Source: Zea mays (Eukaryota; Streptophyta; Magnoliopsida; Poales; Poaceae). Taken from it: a stretch of DNA of 64,000 nt. Positions 1-10,550 of this stretch are shown in pieces. A model generated the notes under the pieces. That model ran no database searches and was not told the DNA's origin. It saw only the letters and a program-made list of their open reading frames with translations. The translations under genes were made by a program, and so were the position numbers. Each line of letters opens with the position of its first letter. Within the stretch, counting starts at the first letter, position 1. The DNA is taken from positions 79,666,683 through 79,730,682 of the forward strand of contig NC_050096.1 of NCBI RefSeq assembly GCF_902167145.1, in the 5' to 3' direction.

Positions 1-339
1 GAACTTAAGCAAGAGAAGGCATCCCTCCAAGAGTGTCTCGACATAGCAGAAGGCGAGGAGGCCAACACCTGTGAGGCTTATCGAACCTTAAAGATGGACT
101 ATGACAAGAAGCTAAAGAAGCTCGCCCCCAAAAAGAAAATCCAGAAGAAGACCACCAACCGAGGATGCCAAACGGAGAAGAAGAAGAAGAAGACCCCTCC
201 AGCCCCACCTCCCCCCAAGGTAGATGATTGGTCCGACGCCGAGGATCTATCCCTAGCAAGCCTTGATGATCTTCTCAAGGAGTTTGGGGACACCTTAGAG
301 AAGGAGTTCAGTAGTACCTCGGGGAACGCTCTCGTGTAG
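1..339 (+). CDS. C-terminal part of the ORF upstream of gag (ORF0-like), element A
   Basis: The frame is open from base 1 to the TAG at 337-339, so this is the tail of a longer ORF that begins outside the window. It encodes a very charged segment: a helical Glu/Lys-rich start, a basic block (KKLKKLAPKKKIQKK), a lysine run, a proline stretch, then an acidic tail with WSDAEDLSLASLDDLL. Rice RIRE2, RIRE3 and RIRE8 are known to carry an extra ORF (orf0) between the 5' LTR and gag. Position and composition fit that class, but its function is unknown. It lies about 106 bp before the gag ATG and in a different frame. Confidence 0.6.
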   Translation, partial: ELKQEKASLQECLDIAEGEEANTCEAYRTLKMDYDKKLKKLAPKKKIQKKTTNRGCQTEKKKKKTPPAPPPPKVDDWSDAEDLSLASLDDLLKEFGDTLEKEFSSTSGNALV

Positions 340-445
340 CTCCACCTGTAGTAGTCTTATGCTTGTATTGTGCTGGTGTAATGAATAAAATAACTTGGTT
401 GAAAACAATTTGCATGTGCATGTTAGTGACTCTCTTCCCTGGCAG

Positions 446-3400
446 ATGGCTTCGGATAAAACCACGCCTACCGCCTCCGGGATTGGAGCAGGGTTTCCCC
501 TGAGAGCTGAAGGGGAAGCCGTTAGAGAGGAAAGTGAAACCCACCTCCCCGCACCCCCACCACTACCCTTAGACCTAGCCCAAGTTCTAGCCAATCAAAC
601 CCGACTCATCGAGGTCCTCACTCGAAATCTGGAAAATCAACGGCCAAATGGTGGAAGACCGCAAGACAGAATGGGGGATTTCCTGAGACTCAAGCCTCCC
701 ACGTTCGCCGGATCGAGCAATCCCCTCGATGCAGACGATTGGATGCGCACGATCAAAAGAAAGTTGGAAGCCATCGGTTGCCCAGAAAATCAGCGTGTTC
801 AACTGGCTGCCCATCAACTTTCCGGGATGGCCTTAGCCTGGTGGGACACCTTCAACGTCACCATCAGAGATGCTACCTGGGCGGAATTTGAAGCAGCTTT
901 CCGGGAGCACCATGTGCTCCAAGGACTCGTACAGCTTAAGGAGGACGAGTTCCGAGAATTGACTCAAGACGGAAGATCTGTCAGCGAATATGTGCACAAG
1001 TTCACGGAATTAGCCCACTACACGCCAGATGACGTCAGTACCGAGAGCAAGAAGATGGCCCGTTTCCTGAAGGGACTCAGGCCAGAACTCAAGACAATTC
1101 TAGCTAGCCAAGACTTCCTCAGTTTCTCTCACCTGTCCAACAAGGCCATGCAAGTTGAAAGGGCAAAGGAGGAGGAAAAAGGGCATCTCAAAAGAAAGTT
1201 CCAAGTCCTCCGGGCTCAGCAGCAAGACCGGCACCAGAAGACTCGATCATTTGGGTTACCACCCAAGGGGCCAAACTTCAGTAGACCAGCTGGACCCACT
1301 CCGTCACGATTCAGCCAGCAAAGTCAGAGCTCTTTCCATTCCCCCTCAGTGGCAAGCAACCAACCCCCGGCAAATGCGTGTTGGCACTGTGGTGATCCCA
1401 GTCACTTCAAGAGCAACTGTCCGCAGCTGAAGCCACCAGGACCCGCCTACTCCAACTTGATGAATGGCCCCAAGAATACCTCAGCATCCGCCCCCAAGGC
1501 GCCCTCCACCGTCAGCCAGCAGATCAAGGCTCCGTACCAAGGAAGGACACGAGTAAATCACGTCGATGCCCAGGAAGCTCAGCAGGCTCCGGGAGTAGTG
1601 CTCGCTGAGTTCCTTGTTGAATTTACTCTCGCTACCGTACTTTTCGATTCTAGAGCATCCCACACCTTCATAGCCACTAGTTTTGTGGAAAAGCATGGCA
1701 TTCCCTCTACTCCTCTGGAGATTCCCTTAGTCACCCGAACCCCAGGGTCCGACCTTCTATGCCAGCTAAAATGCTCCCAAGTCAGAATCCTTTTAAGTGG
1801 GGTAGTATTCCTGGCAGACTTAACCGTCTTGCCATCCAAAGGAATTGATGTGATCCTAGGAATGGATTGGCTAACTAAACACAAAGGCATCATCAGTTGC
1901 GCAGACAAGACAGTCCTCCTCACCGACCAGCAGGGAAAGTCAGTCTCTTGTCAGGCACAGCCACCCGCCAGTGACCCAATGATGTTCAACCTAGCAAAAG
2001 AAAGTATATCAGTGGTAGAAGAATTCATGGATGTGTTTCCAGAAGAGTTACCAGGAATGCCACCAGAAAGAGAAGTGGAGTTCTACATAGATCTGATCCC
2101 TGGAACGGCGCCCATCGCGAAGAGACCATACCGCATGGCTCCGACCGAGTTGGCAGAACTGAAGCTTCAAATCGCAGATCTTCAGCAAAAGGGATACATT
2201 CGTCCCAGCTCATCACCTTGGGGAGCACCAGTCCTGTTCGTCTCCAAGAAAGATGGAAGCATGAGAATGTGTATTGATTACCGATCGTTAAATGAAGTTA
2301 CCATCAAGAACAAGTATCAGCTTCCTCGGATTGACGACCTCTTCGATCAGCTTCAAGGAGCCAAGTACTTCTCCAAGATAGACCTAAGGTCTGGTTACCA
2401 CCAATTAAGGATCAAGGAAGCAGACATCCAAAAGACTGCATTTGTCACCCGGTACGGGCAATATGAATTCACAGTGATGTCGTTCGGACTCACAAACGCA
2501 CCCGCCTTTTTCATGAATCTCATGAATAAAGTGTTTATGGAAGAGCTAGATAAGTTTTTCATAGTCTTCATTGACGACATCCTTATCTACTCCAAGAACC
2601 GCGAAGACCATAAGCGTCACCTTCGGATCGTCCTCGGAAAACTCAGAACACACCAACTTTATGCTAAACTCAGTAAATGTGAATTCTGGTTGGAAAAGAT
2701 AGTCTTCCTTGGCCATATCTTAACCGCAGAAGGGATAGAAGTGGACCCTTCCAAGGTGGAAGCAGTATCAAAATGGAGGCAGCCAACCAACGTCAGTGAA
2801 GTTCGAAGCTTCCTAGGAATGGCAGGGTACTACCGCCGCTTCATCAAAGGATTCTCCAGCATAGCAAGACCAATGACAGAACTTCTCAAGAAAGACCATA
2901 AATTTGTGTGGACCCCAAAATGTGAAGGGAGTTTCCAGGTCATAAAGGAGAAACTCACGACAGCACCTGTTCTATCACTGCCAGATATTCATCAAGATTT
3001 TGTCGTCTTCTGTGATGCCTCGAGGCAAGGCTTAGGGTGTGTGCTAATGCAAAACGAGAAAGTCATTGCTTACGCATCACGCCTACTCAAACCGCACGAA
3101 CAGAATTACCCCACCCATGATTTGGAATTGGCAGCCATAGTGCATGCCTTGAAGATATGGAGGCATTACCTAATCAGAAACAAATGCCACATTTTCACCG
3201 ATCACAAGAGTCTGAAGTATATATTCACTCAACCAGATCTCAACCTCCGTCAGCGAAGATGGTTGGAGCTGATCAAGGATTATGACCTAGAAATTCACTA
3301 TCACCCCGGGAAGGCCAACGTGGTAGCCGACGCCCTCAGTCGAAAACCATTCGGATTAAAAGGAACCAACCTTTTAGAGGATTGGAAGAAAGAATCAGCG

Positions 3401-4885
3401 CAACTAAATGCATGTCTAGGAAACAACGACAGTCTCGAAGTCAAACCAATGCTGGAAGACCTCATACGCAAAGCTCAACGTCTAGACTCAGAGACAGCAG
3501 GACTTATGGAGAAAGCCCGCAAGGGACAACTCCCGGACCTCAGGACGGATGACCAAGGAGTCCTTTGGTTCAAATACCGTCTGTGTGTACCAAAAGGGGA
3601 GGCTCGAGAGGTCCTACTCAAGGAAGCTCACAACTCGGCTTACTCCATCCACCCAGGAACTACCAAGATGTACCTGGACCTCAAAACCAGATACTGGTGG
3701 AAAGGGATGAAGAAAGAGATAGCTCAGTATGTGGCCCGATGTGACATCTGCCAACGGACGAAGGCCGAACACCAAAAGCTTGCAGGCCTATTACAACCCC
3801 TTCCGATACCTGAATGGAAGTGGGAAGAAATAGGCATGGACTTCGTAACCGGACTGCCCCGGACGCAAAAAGGGAATGATTCCATCTAGGTAATAATAGA
3901 TCGCCTCACCAAGGTAGCCCATTTCATCCCAGTGAAAACTACCTTTGGAGGAGCCACCCTTGCCCGGATTTATCTCAAGGAGATAGTCAGACTCCATGGC
4001 ATCCCAAGGAAGATAGTGTCAGACAGGGGAACCCAGTTCACATCCAAGTTCTGGACAAGCCTTCAGAAAGCTATGGGCACCAAGCTAGATTTCAGTACCG
4101 CTTATCACCCTCAGACAGATGGGCAGACAGAAAGAGTCAACAAAGTCCTTGAAGATCTGTTAAGAGCATGTGTGTTAGCTTTTGATAGAAGTTGGGAATC
4201 CAGTCTACCCTACGCAGAATTCTCATACAACAATAGCTATCAGGCCAGCATCAAGATGTCGCCATTCGAGGCACTGTATGGACGGAAATGCCAGACCCCT
4301 CTCATGTGGTCCAACATAGGGGAAAAAGCACTAGAAGGACCTGCCTTTGTCAAAGAGGCGGAAGAGAAAGTTGCACTGATCCACAGAAGGTTACTTGAAG
4401 CTCACAGTCGGCAGAAGAGTTATGCAGATAGCAGGCGGAGGGAACTTCGATTTGAGAAAGGAGACTTCGTCTACCTCAAGGTTTCTCCAATGCGTGGTGT
4501 CAGGAGGTTCCAAGTAAAAGGGAAGCTAGCCCCGCGTTTCGTAGGTCCCTATCCCATCATTGGCAGGGTAGGACCCGCAGCATACCGTTTGGAATTACCG
4601 GAATCCATGTCCGACATCCACAATGTGTTTCACGTATCCCAGCTCCGCAAATGCCTGCAAGCACCAGAAAGTCACATCGAAGAAGAGACAGTACAGATTC
4701 AGAAAGACCTTCAGTACCGTGAAAAACCAGTAAAGATTCTTGATTCAGCAGTCAGAAAGACCCGCACCTCAGAGGTGAAGCTCTGTAAAGTTCAGTGGAG
4801 CAGAGAAGGAGAAGAGGAAGCTACCTGGGAGAGTGAGGACCCCTTGAGGAGGGAATACCCTTATCTTTTCTCAAATCCAGTCTAA
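446..4885 (+). pseudogene. gag-pol: Gag-Pol polyprotein of element A, one amber codon
   Basis: This encodes the capsid and replication enzymes of a chromovirus. I start it at the ATG at 446; the frame is open upstream to a TTG at 395. Residue numbers count from 446. The gag capsid region comes first, then zinc knuckle [15 protein letters not shown] (about residue 312, 1379-1423). The aspartic protease motif follows at 1646-1654 and reads DSR where the family has DSG. RT has FIDD at 2570-2578, RNase H has FCDAS near 3008, and integrase has its HHCC zinc finger at about 3628-3760 and a DDE core. The tail near 4730-4830 is chromodomain-like (PVKILD, KVQWS, EATWE). A single TAG at 3887-3889 replaces a conserved Trp just after the first integrase Asp; the same frame continues to 4885. 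Otherwise it is uninterrupted, so A is fairly young but probably defective. Confidence 0.9.
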
Positions 4886-4907
4886 ATCTCGAGGGCAAGA
4901 TTCCTTT

Positions 4908-4921
4908 AAGTGGGGTAGGTT
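4908..4921 (+). other. Polypurine tract of element A
   Basis: The purine-rich stretch AAGTGGGGTAGGTT lies directly before the LTR start TGTAACATCC, where the plus-strand primer is expected. Element G has a matching tract in the same context at 32776-32790, preceded in both by a similar CTCGAGG segment. Confidence 0.75.
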
Positions 4922-7760
4922 TGTAACATCCCAAAACCCCACCCAAGATTTGAAACCCTAACCTCCTAAATTCCTTTCCACCCCCCTTATTTTACCTTTC
5001 TCCCTTAACCCTACCCTTAGAACCCCTCTTCATGTGCATACACTTGAAATAATTAGAGCACCTCACATAGACTATGTTTCTCACTCAAGATCATTTAGAA
5101 AATATTTTTGGTCTCCAAAGAAAAAGAATCAAAAAGAAACAAAAATAGAAAAAGGAGAAGAAAGGGATTAGAATTAGAAAAAGAAAAAGAAAAGGGAAAA
5201 CCTCACCCCCTTCCTCGGCTGGGCCGAATTCCAGCCCAACCCACGCGCGCCCGCACCTCTCCCCCCCCCTCTCTCCCCGGCCCAGGCGGCCCAACCGCGC
5301 GCGGCTCCCTTCCGCTGACACCCGGACCCCGCCCGTCAGCGCCTCACCCCCTCCCTCTCGCGCCGCTTCCTCTCGCTGGCAGCCAGGGCCCACTTGTCAG
5401 TTCCATCCCCCTCGCCCATCCCTCACCGGCGCATCCGCCGCCGAGCATCCCCTAGCCTCGTCGCCTCGCCATTAATGCTCGCCAGCCTCCGCGACAACCC
5501 CGCCACTGTGCTTGAGCCGACCCCTCACCCCCCCCCCCCCCGCCTGCCCGAGCCATCGCATCGGCGTTAGCGCCATTTTCGCCCTCACGGCGAGCTCGCC
5601 GGTGCTCGTCGTCTCCTCCATCCCCCTCCCTCCCCCGAGCGCCTATAAAAGCACCCGCCCGAGCCCCGTCTTCACCACACCGGCTCCGGCCAACTCCTCC
5701 ACCTTTCCCCACGCCAATCGAGCTAGCGCCACCGTGCTCTCTTCATTGCTCCGGTGAGCTCCCCTCCCCCTCTCTGGTGATCCTCTGTCCAATCAAACTA
5801 GGCTCGAATCTCTGCCACACTCTCTCGGTCGCGAGGCACACCTCCCCGCCTCCTATCGTGGCCGGCAACCGCTCCGGCGGCTTCGCCGCCGCGGACACCC
5901 GCCACCGTGCCGCGGACCGGCCACCATAGGCCCCCGCAGGCCAAATTTATCCCACCCCCGTGATCCCCCGCACTCGCCCGTGCCTCGCCACCACATCCCC
6001 GCCGTAGAACCGGACCAGCGGCGGAGAACCGCCGCGGGAGTTCGCCGCCGACCGGGCTCCGGTCGAACCTCCCCCCCCCCCTCCGTCTGTTGCCGCAACA
6101 CCGTTAACCCCCCCCCCCCCTCCCTGGCGTGTGGGCCTGCGCCACGACGCCGTTCCCCGTCGTCGCTCCCTCGCGGCCGGGCCAACTGGGTCGCAAGCGC
6201 GCCCCCGCGCGCGCGCTCGCGCCTGGTGGGCCGAAAATCCCCCCCCCCCGGCCCAGCTGGCTGGAAATCCTTTATTCTTTTCTTTTCCCTTTTCTTTTTC
6301 CCATTTTCTCATATATATTTAGATGCTAATATTTTATGCACCAAAAATTGTTCAAATAAATTATTGGGACACAAAAATAATAAAGTATAAAAATTTGCAC
6401 ACCCCACAAAGGTCACTATGTTTGATGTACTGTTATTATCTGTGTTTGATTAGCGGAAGAGGGATCGGATCCTCCAGAACTTATAGCTCCGGAAGAGGGG
6501 CAAGAGCCCGACCCCTTCGAGATTAACCTCTTGTGCCAGGAAAGCTTCGACGAAGGCAAGTCCATCCTTCCCTTGATGCATTATTTACCTATTTCTCTCT
6601 ACCACTGCCTAAGCCTGGATTATGGGATGGGAATCGAATTGCATGGTGAGCATGAGAGAGCCCGCATTAACTATTACTTTGACTAAAAGATATGGGGCAA
6701 GTAAAAGGGTATAAGTGACATGTTTTCCAAAAGTGTGCGATGAAGGGTACTCACCCTTGTCACCTGGTGAGTAGGATGATCAGGGACTCCCTGGTTTAGG
6801 GGAGGGCCTAAGGTGTTGGCTCAGCTGGTTCAGGCGTGAGCAGAAGGATTGTCCTCTCGTATAAGGACCGGTTTGTCATCTTTCATTACCTGTACTCACA
6901 AAAAGTACAACCACTCGAGGCTGTGTGGGCAGCCACTCGATCTGAACTCGTACGGTCCAACCCCAGGGTTAAGAAGGCTGGGGAGCACCGGGAGGATAAG
7001 GAGGGGAAATATTTTGTCCGGTTTGGACATGGCGGTGGCCTGACTCCTTCCGGTATAACCGTTAAGGTTCGGACGTACAAGGAAGGAAAGAGTTTCGGAT
7101 TCGGGTCTCATTGGCCATGAGATCGCAGAGCCGGACTAGTGGGTAAAGTGTACCCCTCTGCGCAGAGTCTAAACCTATTCGAATAGTCCGTGTCCACTGG
7201 TATGGACGAGTCTGGTATGGTATGACAATTAGTGTTTCTACTACAACCGGGAACATGGAAATGTGTGTGTATGTTCCGAAAGGAAAGTGGTACCACGGGA
7301 GCAGGAAGCTCAGTGGTGGTCAAGTAAGTGTTACTTCTATTGTCCTGGGAAAACCATAATCAACGAATACTACCTTTCTCTGAAAAAGCATGAGTGACCT
7401 CAACTCCACCACATAAAGCATGTACCTTATAGGTCACTTTCTCTTTACGGGAGCCGGGTGGGCTTGCGGAATACCTAGTGTATTCACCCAGATTTATTTA
7501 TGTTTTTCAGCAGCTGAAGACTTCTTTTCTGCTATACTTGATTGATGGGGTTGTGTCTTCACCCAGTTCTTCCTGTGGCCTAGGCTATTTTATCTTCCAC
7601 TGCGCTTTATGTTTTTCGGCTCACTTTCGAGCTTGTATCCTCCGGTATTGTAATAACATTATTCAGACTCTGTAACCATTTGAAGTAATGAATGTGGTTA
7701 CTAGCCTCCTGGAACTAGTAATTGTATCACATTTGAGTCCCAAAGGATCGGGACGCTTCA
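4922..7760 (+). repeat. 3' LTR of element A (about 2.84 kb)
   Basis: The LTR begins TGTAACATCCC right after the polypurine tract and ends GGGACGCTTCA. The ends form an imperfect inverted repeat: TGTAACATCCC against TGAAGCGTCCC. The first half is GC-rich with homopolymer C runs near 5527 and 6108-6120; the later part is less GC-rich. Small ORFs inside it are GC-driven or show no domain. The 5' copy is outside the window, so divergence cannot be judged. Confidence 0.8.
5644..5651 (+). promoter_or_regulatory. TATA box in the 3' LTR of element A
   Basis: TATAAAAG lies in a GC-rich stretch about 720 bp into the LTR, followed by a pyrimidine-rich region. This is the normal place for the U3/R core promoter of such an element. 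In a 3' LTR it would direct transcription outward into element C. Activity is inferred from the motif only. Confidence 0.55.
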
Positions 7761-10550
7761 TCTTGATGCCTTCATTATCCCAAGCCCATTTTCTTTTTGT
7801 AAAAACATGAGTCATAGATCAAAAACATTTTTCTTAATCTATCAGCATGACTAAGCATCTCTAGCTTTTATAAAATAGGTGACAAGGTATGGTAATGAAT
7901 CTTTTCAAGGAATGGTAATGCATCAAGTGTTTAATCAATCAACTCCTATCACCTAATGCATCATATAAGTGATAAAATTTTATAAACACAAGGGAGGTGG
8001 CAAATGCACCGGGGCTTGCCTTGTTGCAGAGAAGATCCAAAACCTTTCTATCACGATAATTAGTTAGATGGGATTCCACCACTGGATCAATAGGCACTGG
8101 AGTGAACTCCTTCTTCAGACACCACTTCTTCTCTAGGTGTTCTACAAGTCAATTGCAAATACATGGATGCTTATGTAAGGATATGAAATGCAAAGTGTCT
8201 AGACTCTCTCACAACTACGCATACATTTAAGCAAGCAACCATACCAACCACCGCTTACCACAGACGTTCGTGCACAACAGGGAGAACGGCGACGCTGCAG
8301 CGAGGTTGCGAGGATGAACGTGAGGTCGATGGCCGACGCAAGCCTACCACGACATACGGAATGGGCAGGGAGAAACCAAAGGAAACATGTACTGATGTCC
8401 GGGCGCGATGGAGGGCGAGGACCAGAGTGTTGCGTCGGTGTGCACCAGGGGGCTGATGCCGAGGGCACGGTGAAGAAGCGGACGATGGCGTTCAACGAGG
8501 TGGACGGAACTTAGCGCTTGCAGGACGGTGACACGATGGAACTGTAGGGCAAGCGGCTTCGTATCGAGCGTAGAGGTAGACTATGGCTGGGTGTTGAGGG
8601 CACTGGAGCCGAGTGCTGTTGCTGCTTTGGCGTGAGGGAGGTCAGGGAGGGACTGTGAATGGGAGGATAGGGTGCTGAGGGACCAATCACAGGGGTCATC
8701 TCGGCAACCGGCAAGCTCCAAGCGCTGTGACGGATGGAGTCTTGGAAGCCGCATGGTGCGTGGAAGAGCAAGGTGGCGTGAAGGAGCTTGCAGCCTGATG
8801 GCATGGGATAAGGATCAGGTAGCTTGAATTAGGAGAAGAAGCGTACGTGATTTTTTTTAGGAAGTCGATGCGTGCTGGAACCTGGAAGAATGGAGAGAGC
8901 TGGGACGTGGCATAATCACAGGGAGATGAGCGTTCCCAGTGCTTGTGATTAGGATAAGGATGAGTGCTGGCAAAATTTCCAAGAGGCTAGTGTCGGCTGG
9001 AACCTAGGAGAAGCATCAATACGAGGAGAGGAATACACTAAGAAAATAACAAGGAGTCGGCATGGATATTGGATAAGAAAGAGCGTGAGATATTTAGAAG
9101 AGAAGAGGCAGTGGAGATAAGTGAGGAAATTTCCCTTTTTAATTACTATGTAATCGTCTACATGAATCCTATTTTTAACACAATAATAAACATTCCAAGT
9201 TTCAGCTAACTGAATAAATGTTCAGTGCACAACATGACTAATAGCTCTACTTGGAACGAAGCTTTCTCCCAATTCTTAGTGATAACAAGCTGACCTTACT
9301 TAACAAAATTTGTTCAGAAAAGATAGCTCTATAAACTTGTTGTAGCAACCCTAGGTCAAATAATTATGGATCAAGCATTATAGAGGTTCAAAGTGGGGTG
9401 AAAATACTAAAATTCAGATTTAGCTAACTGAACCAAAAGCTGAATTCACATATGACAGAGAGAATTTGAGCACAGTTTACTCCAAAGTTGGTACAGCACC
9501 AAGTCACACTTATTTAAGAAAACTTGTTCACTATTGTATGGTCTTCCATTTTACTATAGAAACCATAGTCCATAACTCCATAGATTAGCCACAAGAAAGC
9601 TCCAAAGTTGAGCAAAACTCACTGAAATTCAGTTTTAGATAACTGAACCAAGTCTGAAATTAAAGTCTGACAGCATGTTTTGTGACGCCATTTTCTACCT
9701 GTTCTAAGCATAATCAAGGGCATGACCCTTACTAAGGGTTACTCCCCCAACATTTATCTCCAAGTTTGCTACAGAAACTAGAGCCTAAAAGTACATGGAT
9801 TGATCACCAAGGAGCTCCAAACTTGACACTTTTTACTGAAATTCAGGTTTCAATCAGCCATAGGCCAAGTTTGAAATCAAACCTGTCAGCCCTACTTTGG
9901 ACCAATTTTTCACATAGTTGCATGTGGTTTTAGGGCTAACATACTCAATAAAAGTGGGTCTCCTATAACTACTCTACAAGTTTTCTATAGCAACCTTTCT
10001 CAAAACACACATGGATTAGAAACTGCAGGGGTCCAAAAACAGGTAAACCAAGCTGTTTTGAGCTGAACCAAAAACTGAACCAAATCTGAATTCTGCAACT
10101 ACTCCAATTTTTTTCTTCAAAACTTGAAAATATCAACACATGAAAGTTGTCTGGTTTTGAAAACTCTATAACTTTGGTATATGGTCTCCTAGAAAATTCT
10201 TTTTAGATTTAAAATTCCACTTTTGGGCTATTTTAGTGTTTCATTTGGGATTGCCAGGCAAGTCTCTCATCTTTTGTCCATCACTTAAAAATAAAGTTGC
10301 CCTTTAACTCAAGACCCAACTTTGATACATAGATCACATGTCCAAAGCAATTTTAGCTCAGGAGTGGTTTGCTTTCACTCGACCACTCACTAACTCTTCA
10401 AACTCTTTAGCTCATACCAACCCAACACACTATCTTTGTTTTGAAATTTTTAGACCTAGTAGATGCACTCTAGGTGTATCAAGCAAGATGATGCTAATGC
10501 ATATGATGACATGCCAAAGTTTCAGTTCTCGTAACACCAGGGGTGTTACA
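7761..10550 (-). repeat. Element C: partial Gypsy LTR interrupted by A
   Basis: On the minus strand it starts at 10550 with TGTAACACCCCTGGTGTTAC, the same start as the LTR of element B (18669), and is alignable with it over patches. For example, a shared stretch includes AAGGGAGGTGGCAAATGCAC (near 16078 in B's LTR) and a near match at 7990. Elsewhere the two are clearly diverged, so they are not one element's LTR pair. By comparison with B, about 1.1 kb of the distal end is missing at 7761, where A begins; that end should lie left of A. Whether C is a solo LTR or a full element cannot be decided here. No credible coding region is seen in this stretch. Confidence 0.72.

Larger units (their letters stand above)
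1..7760 (+). mobile_element. Element A: Ty3/gypsy chromovirus, 5' end outside window
   Basis: The part in view holds, in order, the end of an upstream ORF, gag-pol with a C-terminal chromodomain, a purine tract and a full 3' LTR. Gene order (protease, RT, RNase H, integrase), the chromodomain-like tail and the multi-kilobase LTR starting TGTAACATCC place it in the Tekay/Del chromovirus group of grasses. The 5' LTR and primer-binding site lie left of the window. The right end abuts sequence that aligns with the interior of another LTR (element C), so A appears to be inserted in C. The expected 5 bp target duplication on the right would be TCTTG (7761-7765); its partner is outside the window. 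Confidence 0.88.

Noticed and set aside
8199..8804. Short ORFs of about 66-98 codons in C's LTR
   Set aside because: Both strands open in GC-rich LTR DNA, no recognisable domain, and no matching open frame recognised in the related LTR of B.
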